This document shows positions 1-7,050 of a DNA stretch of 13,300 bases, piece by piece. The notes beneath the pieces are model-generated. The model saw only the letters and a list, made by a program, of their open reading frames with translations. It made no database searches and was not told where the DNA came from. This stretch comes from an uncultured Eubacteriales bacterium (GTDB lineage: Bacteria > Bacillota > Clostridia > Oscillospirales > QAKW01), in the NCBI GenBank assembly GCA_902492505.1, contig CABULU010000049.1, positions 1-13,300 on the forward strand, written 5' to 3'. The position numbers and the translations under genes are program-made. Positions within the stretch are counted from its first letter, which is position 1. Each line of letters begins with the position of its first letter.

Positions 1-100
1 CTTCAGTTTTTGCTGTGATAATCAAAAACAAAAGGCTTTAAAATGATGTGTTAATATTTTATTGCTGCATGCCAACAGGGAGAATAATAATGATTTTGGG

Positions 101-144
101 CAAAAGAAAAAGGCGTATGAATTTTTAACTCTCCATACGCCTTT
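101..144 (-). terminator. Rho-independent terminator hairpin, minus-strand reading
   Basis: AGGCGTATG (111-119) and CATACGCCT (134-142) are perfect complements, extended by A/T pairs outside. Read on the minus strand the hairpin is followed by TTTTCTTTT, a typical U-tract. On the plus strand the tail is only TTTC, so the minus direction is preferred. It may end transcripts from the stretch 143-247 or act as a second stop behind tRNA-Pro. Confidence 0.6.
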
Positions 145-247
145 CAGTGCGATTTTTGCTATTTGTGGGTTTAAGTCCTGTCAGTATAGGATTTTTGCCG
201 TTTGGCATCTATAGAATCTATGCTGAAAAACTTGCCCTGAAAATGCG

Positions 248-276
248 AAAAAACCTCGATTTTATCGAGGTTTTTT
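248..276 (-). terminator. Terminator of tRNA-Pro (bidirectional)
   Basis: CCTCGAT (254-260) and ATCGAGG (264-270) form a 7-bp stem with a TTT loop, flanked by AAAAAA on the left and TTTTTT on the right. It therefore works as an intrinsic terminator in either direction. It lies about 30 bases past the 3' end of the minus-strand tRNA gene and is its natural terminator. Confidence 0.85.
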
Positions 277-305
277 GCTTAGGCATCTTTTTTAGTGCCC
301 TCTTA

Positions 306-381
306 TGGTCGGAGTGACAGGATTCGAACCTGCGGCATCGACATCCCAAATGTCGCGCGCTACCAGCTGCGCCACACCCCG
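306..381 (-). tRNA. tRNA-Pro(UGG)
   Basis: Read on the minus strand, this 76-base stretch folds as a complete cloverleaf. The acceptor stem is CGGGGTG/CACTCCG with one G-U pair, the D-stem is GCGC/GCGC around AGCTGGTA, and the anticodon stem is CGACA/TGTCG. The 7-base anticodon loop is TTTGGGA, giving anticodon TGG, which reads proline CCN codons. The T-arm is GCAGG-TTCGAAT-CCTGT. The discriminator base is A and the CCA tail is encoded (306-308). A sigma-A-like promoter lies upstream and a strong terminator downstream, so it appears to be a single-gene transcript. Confidence 0.97.
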
Positions 382-426
382 GTTGATAATATGAATGACT
401 TTATTCTGTGCTTAATCAGCCTAACT

Positions 427-455
427 ATATTACCATTTACAGAGTAATATGTCAA
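427..455 (-). promoter_or_regulatory. Promoter of tRNA-Pro
   Basis: On the minus strand a perfect -35 box TTGACA (455-450) is followed by a 17-base spacer and TAATAT (432-427). This would start transcription near 420, about 40 bases before the mature tRNA 5' end. A 7-bp inverted repeat (ACAGAGT 439-445, ACTCTGT 455-461) straddles the -35 box; whether it matters is unknown. Confidence 0.7.
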
Positions 456-546
456 CTCTGTTTCTTAACGCAATTTGATTTTTTTCCGCATTTATATCAT
501 AAAACTTTACTTATTTTAATTAATCCTTAGTTATCAAATTAATATT

Positions 547-585
547 TCAATAATTATTTATCGTATTTCAATAAATAATTATTGA
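547..585. repeat. 15-bp perfect inverted repeat, operator candidate
   Basis: Positions 547-561 (TCAATAATTATTTAT) and 571-585 are exact reverse complements with a 9-base centre. The right arm overlaps the -35 box of the promoter for the downstream membrane protein/HTH operon. The same stretch also contains a direct repeat TATTTCAATAA at 543-553 and 564-574, offset by 21 bp, about two helical turns. Two superposed symmetric arrangements over a promoter that drives a small Cro/CI-type regulator suggest an autoregulatory operator. AT-rich sequence makes chance palindromes easier, but 15 of 15 is long. Confidence 0.6.
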
Positions 586-610
586 CTTTTTGAATATAAT
601 AGTATATACT
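582..610 (+). promoter_or_regulatory. Promoter of the DUF2975-HTH operon
   Basis: TTGACT (582-587), a 17-base spacer and TATACT (605-610) each match the sigma-A consensus at five of six positions. The start of transcription would fall near 617, giving a leader of about 30 bases that carries AGGAGG (632-637), 9 bases before the ATG at 647. The -35 box is covered by the inverted repeat at 547-585. Confidence 0.8.
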
Positions 611-646
611 AAAAACAATTACACAAAGCTAAGGAGGATATGTTAA

Positions 647-1126
647 ATGACACAAATACGTTTATCAAAATACCTTAAAATAATTATTTTGGGAGCGGCC
701 GTTACAGGTCTTATAATATACCTATGGGCAATCCCCGAAATAGGTCAAAGCATCGCAGAGCAGTATCCCGAATTTTCCCACTGTTATTATCCGTGGCTGA
801 TACTTCTTTGGACAACCGCGATTCCCTGCTACTGCGCGCTGTTATGCTGTTTCAAAATAGCCGCGAGCCTGAAATCGGACAAAGCGTTTACCGCCGCAAA
901 CGGCAGACTGTTTAAAATAATCGCTGTGCTTGCTCTTACCGACACAAGCTTTTTTACACTGGCAAATTTAATTTTCCTGTTTTTAAATATGAATCATCCG
1001 GGAATTTTTTTGTTTTCAGTACTGATTATGTTTGCCGGTATAGCAATATACGTGATATGCTCGGGACTGTCACAGCTTGTAAACGAAGCAGCCGCTTTGC
1101 AGGAGCAAAGCGACTGGACAATTTGA
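647..1126 (+). CDS. DUF2975 family four-helix membrane protein (YoaS-like)
   Basis: This 159-residue protein has four hydrophobic segments at roughly residues 9-28, 48-69, 88-113 and 118-139. It ends in a short cytosolic-type tail, LVNEAAALQEQSDWTI, which is the hallmark ending of DUF2975 proteins. The loop between helices 2 and 3 carries SDKAFTAANGRLFK, also typical of that family. AGGAGG stands 9 bases before the ATG. The stop is 10 bases before a small HTH regulator gene, matching the yoaS-yozG arrangement of Bacillus and many Clostridia. The function of the family is unknown. By analogy with other membrane protein/regulator pairs it may sense a membrane signal or hold the regulator, but that is inference. 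Confidence 0.85.
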   Translation: MTQIRLSKYLKIIILGAAVTGLIIYLWAIPEIGQSIAEQYPEFSHCYYPWLILLWTTAIPCYCALLCCFKIAASLKSDKAFTAANGRLFKIIAVLALTDTSFFTLANLIFLFLNMNHPGIFLFSVLIMFAGIAIYVICSGLSQLVNEAAALQEQSDWTI

Positions 1127-1136
1127 GGGTAAATAT

Positions 1137-1355
1137 ATGAACGGTGAAATCATTTTTAATATTGACGTTATGCTTGCAAAGCGAAAAATGAGCGTAACCG
1201 AGCTGTCAGAACGGGTTGGCATAACAATTGCAAACATTTCCATATTAAAAAACGGGAAGGCAAAAGCCCTGAAAATTTCAACTCTGACAAAGCTGTGCTC
1301 TGCGCTTGAATGCCAGCCCGGTGATATTTTAGAATACAGAAAAAGCGAAAATTAA
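1137..1355 (+). CDS. Small Cro/CI (XRE) family transcriptional regulator, YozG-like
   Basis: This is a 72-residue protein that is almost only a helix-turn-helix domain. KRKMSVTELSERVGI, IANISILKNGKAKAL and STLTKLCSALECQPGDILEY form the five-helix Cro/CI fold, with the recognition helix near residues 29-42. The end ECQPGDILEYR is typical of YozG-like proteins. There is no sensor or oligomerisation domain, so any signal must come from a partner; the DUF2975 membrane protein encoded just upstream is the obvious candidate. Translation starts 10 bases after the upstream stop, with GAGGG overlapping that stop. It probably binds the inverted repeat in its own promoter; this is inferred from position only. 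The gene ends 6 bases from the stop codon of the convergent DUF421 gene, with no terminator between. Confidence 0.9.
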   Translation: MNGEIIFNIDVMLAKRKMSVTELSERVGITIANISILKNGKAKALKISTLTKLCSALECQPGDILEYRKSEN

Positions 1356-1361
1356 TGTGCT

Positions 1362-2054
1362 CTATTCAGACTTGGGAAACATCGTCACCTTCTGATTACT
1401 GTCGCAGTAGGCGAGCATGACGTTACCGAGCTTCAAATTATTACTCTCCAGCTCTTTTGTTATCTTATTTTCGTCAATACCTACACGCGCCAGATTTTTG
1501 TACTGAATCTCGCCGTCAAGTATTACGTTTGTTGCATACTCCTTCCCGCTGCCCTGGATATTCATGTCCGAGCAGGTAACGGGCGTGCTTGCGGCATATG
1601 TCAGAAAACTGATTTTACCGTTGTTTTCAAGTACGGCAGTCTTAACATCTGCAAGGTCGAAAAAACCCTGTGTGCGCGCCTGGCACATAAACTCATCTAT
1701 ATCAATGCGCTTTTTGGACATTTCCTTATACTCGAATTTGCCGTTATTGAAAAGCACCGTCGGTCTGCCACTGAAAAAAGTGCGAAAGCCTACCGATTTA
1801 TCGTTGAAGAAGGACGCAAGCACCGAAAACAGCGCATACACAAGCATCGCCGTCACCGGTATCAGCACCTCGGTCAGCTCATAGGTTGCAAGCTCTGCGG
1901 CAATGGAACCTATTGTTATTCCGATTATATAGTCAAACAGATTCATTTCGCTTATCTGCCGTTTGCCCATTATTTTTGCAAGAAAGAAAAGATACACGAC
2001 AGAGCCCGCCGCAGTCAGGGCTGCCTTAAGTATGTCCGTTGCATATGTGCTCAC
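1362..2054 (-). CDS. YetF/DUF421 family membrane protein
   Basis: This 230-residue protein has three N-terminal hydrophobic segments (about residues 8-28, 39-56 and 62-84) and a soluble alpha/beta C-terminal part. The block GKRQISEMNLFDYIIGITIG (30-49) and the later SGRPTVLFNNGKF and the ARTQGF element are the recognisable YetF/DUF421 signatures. Related Bacillus proteins YetF, YrbG and YdfS are membrane proteins; a role in spores is known for some relatives, but the biochemical function is not established. The start codon is GTG, with GGAGGAG 6 bases upstream (2061-2067). A strong hairpin (2071-2110) lies immediately upstream between this gene and uvrA, so the gene needs either read-through from uvrA or a promoter hidden in the AT-rich stretch. 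No good promoter was seen. Confidence 0.88.
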   Translation of the reverse strand: MSTYATDILKAALTAAGSVVYLFFLAKIMGKRQISEMNLFDYIIGITIGSIAAELATYELTEVLIPVTAMLVYALFSVLASFFNDKSVGFRTFFSGRPTVLFNNGKFEYKEMSKKRIDIDEFMCQARTQGFFDLADVKTAVLENNGKISFLTYAASTPVTCSDMNIQGSGKEYATNVILDGEIQYKNLARVGIDENKITKELESNNLKLGNVMLAYCDSNQKVTMFPKSE

Positions 2055-2070
2055 TGAAAGCTCCTCCGAA

Positions 2071-2110
2071 AATAATAAATAGCGCAGAAACTTCTGCGCT
2101 ATTTATTATT
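2071..2110 (-). terminator. 19-bp hairpin between uvrA and the DUF421 gene
   Basis: AATAATAAATAGCGCAGAA (2071-2089) and its exact complement (2092-2110) can form a very long stem with a tiny loop, GC-rich near the tip. On the minus strand the descending arm ends in ATTTATTATTTT, a T-rich tail, so it should end uvrBA transcripts. The next gene's ribosome binding site begins only 4 bases beyond the hairpin. Because the outer stem is A/T on both sides it could also terminate plus-strand transcripts. Confidence 0.75.
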
Positions 2111-2131
2111 TTATTATTTAATTGCTTTATA

Positions 2132-4960
2132 CTATTTTGAAAGCACTTTTTTAAGATACTGACCCGTATACGAGTCGCTGACGAGAGCCACTTCCTCAGG
2201 TGTGCCCTGTGCGATAATCCGCCCGCCGCCGTCTCCGCCCTCGGGACCGAGGTCAATAATATGGTCCGCGGTTTTTATTACGTCAAGATTATGCTCGATT
2301 ACAATAACGGTGTTGCCCGTATCAGTCAGCTTCTGTAAAACCTCAATCAGCTTGTGAACGTCCGCCGTATGAAGTCCCGTTGTAGGCTCGTCAAGAATAT
2401 ATACCGTTTTTCCGGTCGGACGCTTGGACAGCTCGGTTGCCAGCTTTACACGCTGCGCTTCGCCGCCGGACAGCGTTGTAGACGACTGACCTATTTTAAT
2501 ATAGGAAAGACCGACGTCGTAGAGCGTTTTGAGCTTACGGTATATTTTCGGGTGGTTTTCAAAGAAGTTCATTCCCTCCTCCACCGTCATCTCAAGCACA
2601 TCTGCAATGGACTTGTCCTTATATTTTACCTCCAGCGTATCGCGGTTATAACGCTTGCCCTTGCACACGTCGCACGCAATATATATATCGGGCAGAAAGT
2701 GCATTTCTATTTTGACTATTCCGTCTCCCTGGCACGCCTCGCAGCGTCCTCCGCGAACATTGAAAGAAAACCTGCCCGAGCTGTAGCCGCGCGCCTTAGC
2801 GCCGTTTGTCGACGCAAAAAGCTCGCGAATGTCGGAAAACACAGAGGTGTAGGTTGCAGGATTAGAGCGCGGCGTGCGCCCTATCGGCGACTGGTCGATA
2901 TCTATTACCTTGTCCAAAAGCTCTATGCCGTCTATGCCGTCGCACTTACCGGGTATTGTACGCGCCCGGTTCAAATCACGCGCCAGCGTATGATACAGAA
3001 TCGAGTTTATAAGCGACGACTTGCCGCTGCCAGACACACCCGTGACACAGGTCATAACACCCAGCGGGATTTTGACGTCAATACCTTTTAAGTTGTTCTC
3101 ACGCGCGCCGCGTATTGTTAGAAAGCCTCCATTTCCAGTGCGACGTACAGACGGCACCTCAATTTTCATTTTACCCGAAAGATACTTGCCCGTTATGGAA
3201 TCATCGCACTGCATTATCTCCTGCGCCGTACCCTGCGCCACAACGTAGCCTCCGTGAATGCCGGCACCCGGTCCGATGTCCACAATATGGTCTGCCGCAA
3301 GCATTGTATCCTCATCATGCTCGACAACAATAAGTGTATTTCCAAGGTCGCGCAGCATTTTAAGCGTATCTATCAGCTTGTCGTTGTCGCGCTGATGCAG
3401 ACCAATGGACGGCTCGTCCAAAATATATATAACACCCATGAGGCTTGAGCCTATCTGAGTTGCAAGGCGTATGCGCTGGCTCTCACCGCCGGACAGCGTA
3501 CCGGCGCTGCGGGACAGCGTAAGATAATCAAGACCAACGTTTTTGAGAAAGCTCAGCCTGCTTTTAATCTCTTTAATAACCCGCTCGGCAATCACAGCGT
3601 CCTTTTTACTGAGTGAAAGACCTTCAAAAAACTCAAGCGATTTTGTGACCGACAAATCGGTGACCTCGCTTATGTTCCGGTCTCCCACCGTCACCGCAAG
3701 CACGTCTGGGCGAAGGCGGCGGCCCTTGCAGGCGGGGCAGTCGCTCTCACGCATAAGCGATTCAATCTCGCGGCGCATAAAATCGCTTGTCGTCTCTTTA
3801 AACCGACGTTCAATATTGGGAATGACTCCCTCATACGCGCTCTCGTAGTTTACGCTGCCAAACGATGACTTGCGCTGCATCTGTATCTTCTCTCCGCCGT
3901 TGCCGTACAGAATAATGTCCATCACCTTTTCCGGAAGGTCGCACACCGGCGTGTCCAGTGAGAAGCCGTATCGCTCCGCCAGCGCCGTAAAGTACATTTT
4001 GGAAATACTGTCGCCGTACGGCGAGTTCCAGCCCGACGCCTTTATCGCACCCTCATTTATGGACTTTGTACGGTCGGGAATTACAAGGTCTATGTCCAGC
4101 TTGAGAAGATATCCCAAACCGTCGCACTCGGGGCACGCGCCAAACGGCGCGTTGAACGAAAACATGCGCGGATTCAGCTCTTCAATGGAAAAGTCATGGT
4201 CAGGACAGCTGTAATTCTGCGAGAAAAGCATTTCCTCGCCGTCCACAACCTGCGCGATAACAAGCCCCTTTGCGTTATGAAGCGCGGTCTCCACCGAATC
4301 GGACAGACGGCGGCGGATACCATCCTTTACTACAAGACGATCCACCACAATCTCGATATTGTGCTTTTTGTTCTTTTCAAGCGGGATTTTTTCCAAAAGA
4401 TCATAAAGTATACCGTCCACACGAACGCGCACAAAGCCGGACTTTGACGCGTCCTCAAAAAGCTTTGTATATTCGCCCTTGCGGTTGCGCACAACGGGAG
4501 CTAAAATGTTGAGTTTTGTACCCTGCGGCAGCGCCAAAATCCTGTCAACAATCTGGTCAATGGTCTGCTGGGATATCTCCCTGCCGCAGACAGGACAGTG
4601 CGGCTTTCCGACGCGCGCATAGAGCAGGCGCAGATAATCATAAATTTCGGTTACGGTGCCAACAGTAGAGCGCGGGTTTTTTGAGGTTGTTTTCTGGTCA
4701 ATGGAAATAGCGGGAGAAAGTCCGTCAATCTCGTCTACATCCGGCTTTTCCATCTGACCCAAAAACATGCGCGCATACGAAGAAAGGCTCTCCACATATC
4801 TGCGCTGACCCTCGGCATACAGCGTGTCAAACGCAAGCGACGACTTTCCGCTGCCCGAAAGACCGGTAAGCACTACAAGCTTGTCCCGCGGTATTGTAAC
4901 GTCGATATTTTTAAGGTTGTTGGTTCTTGCTCCCTTTACCTTTATAAAATTGTTTGCCAT
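2132..4960 (-). CDS. uvrA: UvrABC excision nuclease subunit A
   Basis: UvrA is the DNA-damage-sensing ABC ATPase dimer of nucleotide excision repair; it loads UvrB at lesions. The 942-residue length is normal. Both nucleotide-binding domains are complete: Walker A GLSGSGKSS (33-41) and GVSGSGKSS (641-649), signatures LSGGESQR (489-496) and LSGGEAQR (830-837), Walker B YILDEPSIGLH and YILDEPTTGLH. Zinc-binding pairs CPVC (122-125), CPAC (408-411), CEAC (740-743) and CDVC (763-766) are visible. At 252-279 the pair is CPDH/CPEC, with a histidine where E. coli has cysteine. The ATG directly follows the uvrB stop (TAAATG), so translation is coupled. A strong hairpin follows the stop. Confidence 0.98.
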   Translation of the reverse strand: MANNFIKVKGARTNNLKNIDVTIPRDKLVVLTGLSGSGKSSLAFDTLYAEGQRRYVESLSSYARMFLGQMEKPDVDEIDGLSPAISIDQKTTSKNPRSTVGTVTEIYDYLRLLYARVGKPHCPVCGREISQQTIDQIVDRILALPQGTKLNILAPVVRNRKGEYTKLFEDASKSGFVRVRVDGILYDLLEKIPLEKNKKHNIEIVVDRLVVKDGIRRRLSDSVETALHNAKGLVIAQVVDGEEMLFSQNYSCPDHDFSIEELNPRMFSFNAPFGACPECDGLGYLLKLDIDLVIPDRTKSINEGAIKASGWNSPYGDSISKMYFTALAERYGFSLDTPVCDLPEKVMDIILYGNGGEKIQMQRKSSFGSVNYESAYEGVIPNIERRFKETTSDFMRREIESLMRESDCPACKGRRLRPDVLAVTVGDRNISEVTDLSVTKSLEFFEGLSLSKKDAVIAERVIKEIKSRLSFLKNVGLDYLTLSRSAGTLSGGESQRIRLATQIGSSLMGVIYILDEPSIGLHQRDNDKLIDTLKMLRDLGNTLIVVEHDEDTMLAADHIVDIGPGAGIHGGYVVAQGTAQEIMQCDDSITGKYLSGKMKIEVPSVRRTGNGGFLTIRGARENNLKGIDVKIPLGVMTCVTGVSGSGKSSLINSILYHTLARDLNRARTIPGKCDGIDGIELLDKVIDIDQSPIGRTPRSNPATYTSVFSDIRELFASTNGAKARGYSSGRFSFNVRGGRCEACQGDGIVKIEMHFLPDIYIACDVCKGKRYNRDTLEVKYKDKSIADVLEMTVEEGMNFFENHPKIYRKLKTLYDVGLSYIKIGQSSTTLSGGEAQRVKLATELSKRPTGKTVYILDEPTTGLHTADVHKLIEVLQKLTDTGNTVIVIEHNLDVIKTADHIIDLGPEGGDGGGRIIAQGTPEEVALVSDSYTGQYLKKVLSK

Positions 4961-6922
4961 TTACTTTTCACCTCGAAGCTTTGCTATTTTGTCACGCATC
5001 ATGGCAGCGTATTCAAACTCAAGCATACGCGCAGCCTCGCGCATCTGCTTGGTATATTCCGCAATCATACGCTCGCGGTCCTTTTTGGACAGCTTTTTGC
5101 CGTCCTGCGGCAGATTTTCCGTTTTGGATATCTCCAGCACGGAACGCACCTCTTTTTTAATGGATTTTGGCGTTATGCCGTGCTCCCTGTTATATCCGTC
5201 CTGAATAGTGCGGCGTCGGTTTGTCTCCTCAATCGCGCGTTCCATGGAATCGGTCACCTTGTCCGCATACATGATAACCTCTCCGTGCTCGTTTCGCGCA
5301 GCTCTGCCTATCGTCTGAACAAGCGAGGTTTCTGAGCGCAGAAAGCCCTCCTTGTCAGCATCCAGTATCGCAACCAGCGACACCTCGGGAATATCCAATC
5401 CTTCACGCAAAAGATTTATTCCGACAAGCACGTCGAATTCACCCAGGCGCAAATCGCGCACAAGCTCCATGCGCTCTATGGTGTCAACGTCGTGGTGCAT
5501 GTAGCGCACACGCACGCCCATACCCTCAAGGTACGCGGTTAAATCCTCCGCCATGCGCTTTGTGAGCGTTGTCACAAGCACCCGCTCGTCCTTATCTGCG
5601 CGGGTGCGGATTTCTGACAGAAGGTCATCCATCTGTCCCTCGACGGGTTTCACCGTAATAAGCGGGTCTAAAAGTCCCGTCGGGCGGATAACCTGCTCCG
5701 CCACATTTTCGCTGCGCTCCAGCTCGAATTTGGCGGGAGTAGCGCTGACGTACAATACCTTATCAAGCTTTGTCAAAAACTCGTCGAAATTGAGCGGGCG
5801 GTTGTCAAAAGCGCTGGGCAGACGAAATCCGTAGCGCACAAGACTCTCCTTACGAGAGCGGTCGCCGCCGTACATGCCGCGCACCTGCGGCACCGTCACA
5901 TGCGACTCGTCTATTATCATTAAAAAGTCGTCGGGGAACAGATCGAACAGTGTATAAGGCGTGCTGCCCGGCTCCCTGCCGCTGAAAATGCGTGAATAAT
6001 TTTCAATGCCGGAACAAAATCCTATTTCACGCAGCATTTCGATATCGTGAAGCGTGCGCTGCTCTATTCGCTGCGCCTCTATCAGCATATTGTTTTCATT
6101 GAAGTATTTTACCCGCTCGCAAAGCTCCGCCTTTATCTCGTTTATCGCCCTGTCCACCCTGTCGGCGGATGAGACGTAATGCGAGGCCGGGTAAATTGCC
6201 ACGTGCGAAAGCACGGCGACAAGCTCGCCCGTTATGTGATTTATTTCGGAAATGCGGTCAATCTCATCGTCGAAAAATTCAACGCGTATAACATTTTCGG
6301 AGGACGCCGCCGGAAAAATTTCCAACACGTCGCCGCGCACGCGGAACTTGTTGCGTGAAAAATCTATGTCGTTGCGCTCGTAGCGAATAGACACAAGCTG
6401 TTCTATAACCTCGTCGCGGTCCTTTTTCATGCCGGGACGCAGAGAAATAACAAGACTTTTGTACTCCTCAGGGTCACCCAAGCTGTAAATACAGGAGACT
6501 GAGGAGACAATAATTGTATCGGGACGCTCCAGCACGGAAAAGGTGGCGCTGTGGCGCAGCTTGTCTATCTCGTCGTTTATAGAGCTGTCCTTTTCAATAT
6601 AAGTATCGGACGCTGCAATATACGCCTCCGGCTGATAGTAATCATAGTATGATACAAAGTATTCAACGGCGTTCTCCGGAAAAAATTCCTTAAGCTCGCA
6701 ACAGAGCTGCGCGGCAAGCGTTTTGTTATGCGCCAGCACAAGCGTGGGACGCTGCACCTTTTCTATCACGTTTGCCATGGTAAATGTTTTGCCGGAGCCT
6801 GTAACTCCGAGCAGCGTCTGCTCCTTTTTTCCGCTTTTAATTCCGTTTACAATTGATTCTATTGCCTGCGGCTGGTCGCCCGTCGGCTTATATTCGCTGT
6901 GGAGAACAAACCTGTCCATCAT
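4961..6922 (-). CDS. uvrB: UvrABC excision nuclease subunit B
   Basis: UvrB is the damage-verifying helicase-like subunit of nucleotide excision repair. It takes over the lesion from UvrA and recruits UvrC. The 653 residues include Walker A GVTGSGKT (39-46), the beta-hairpin region YDYYQPEAYIAASDTYIEKD (93-112) that inserts between DNA strands, the DESH Walker B (338-341), SAT (393-395), helicase motifs GINLLREGLD (501-510) and QTIGRAAR (536-543), and a C-terminal UVR motif (about 616-651) that contacts UvrC. Two ATGs stand in tandem at 6922 and 6919. AGGAG is 4 bases from the first and 7 from the second, so the second may be used more, a one-residue difference. It is first in a two-gene operon with uvrA and has its own promoter. 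Confidence 0.98.
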   Translation of the reverse strand: MMDRFVLHSEYKPTGDQPQAIESIVNGIKSGKKEQTLLGVTGSGKTFTMANVIEKVQRPTLVLAHNKTLAAQLCCELKEFFPENAVEYFVSYYDYYQPEAYIAASDTYIEKDSSINDEIDKLRHSATFSVLERPDTIIVSSVSCIYSLGDPEEYKSLVISLRPGMKKDRDEVIEQLVSIRYERNDIDFSRNKFRVRGDVLEIFPAASSENVIRVEFFDDEIDRISEINHITGELVAVLSHVAIYPASHYVSSADRVDRAINEIKAELCERVKYFNENNMLIEAQRIEQRTLHDIEMLREIGFCSGIENYSRIFSGREPGSTPYTLFDLFPDDFLMIIDESHVTVPQVRGMYGGDRSRKESLVRYGFRLPSAFDNRPLNFDEFLTKLDKVLYVSATPAKFELERSENVAEQVIRPTGLLDPLITVKPVEGQMDDLLSEIRTRADKDERVLVTTLTKRMAEDLTAYLEGMGVRVRYMHHDVDTIERMELVRDLRLGEFDVLVGINLLREGLDIPEVSLVAILDADKEGFLRSETSLVQTIGRAARNEHGEVIMYADKVTDSMERAIEETNRRRTIQDGYNREHGITPKSIKKEVRSVLEISKTENLPQDGKKLSKKDRERMIAEYTKQMREAARMLEFEYAAMMRDKIAKLRGEK

Positions 6923-6960
6923 ACCGCTCCTTTCCCGACTTATTATTCCGTCAACTTATA

Positions 6961-6989
6961 ATTATACTATATATTTATTTATATGTAAA
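6961..6989 (-). promoter_or_regulatory. Promoter of uvrBA
   Basis: On the minus strand TTTACA (6989-6984), a 17-base spacer and a perfect TATAAT (6966-6961) make a strong sigma-A-type promoter. Transcription should start near 6954, leaving about 32 bases of leader with AAAGGAG before uvrB. No Gram-positive LexA box (GAAC-N4-GTTC) was seen on or near it. Confidence 0.85.
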
Positions 6990-7004
6990 TACGGTTTTTT
7001 ATCC

Positions 7005-7045
7005 AAATTAAAAAGAGAGAAAAATATTTTCCCTCTTTTTAATTT
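7005..7045 (-). terminator. Terminator after the lipoprotein gene
   Basis: AAATTAAAAAGAG (7005-7017) and CTCTTTTTAATTT (7033-7045) are perfect 13-bp complements. The loop contains a nested AAAATATTTT. On the minus strand the stem ends in TTTTTAATTT. It lies just past the lipoprotein stop and just before the uvrBA promoter, so it insulates the two units. Confidence 0.75.
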
Positions 7046-7050
7046 ACGTT

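Larger units (their letters stand above)
462..646. other. AT-rich intergenic control region
   Basis: No gene is seen between the tRNA-Pro promoter and the start codon at 647. The right half holds the repeats and promoter of the DUF2975/HTH operon, listed separately. The left half (462-540) is plain AT-rich sequence in which nothing was recognised. Confidence 0.6.

Noticed and set aside
1..100. End of a gene entering from the left
   Set aside because: No frame shows recognisable protein sequence; the stretch is short, AT-rich and undecidable.
2026..2256. Minus-strand frame spanning the uvrA end and DUF421 start
   Set aside because: It overlaps two well-supported genes and reads through the hairpin; the peptide has no recognisable features.
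2354..3091. Plus-strand open frame of 245 codons
   Set aside because: It lies entirely antisense to the conserved uvrA gene, and its composition (rich in R, L, A, V) is what a shadow frame gives. No ribosome binding site supports it.
6895..6925. GAAC-containing stretch near the uvrB start as an SOS box
   Set aside because: GAAC is followed after four bases by CTGT, not GTTC, and it lies inside the coding region.
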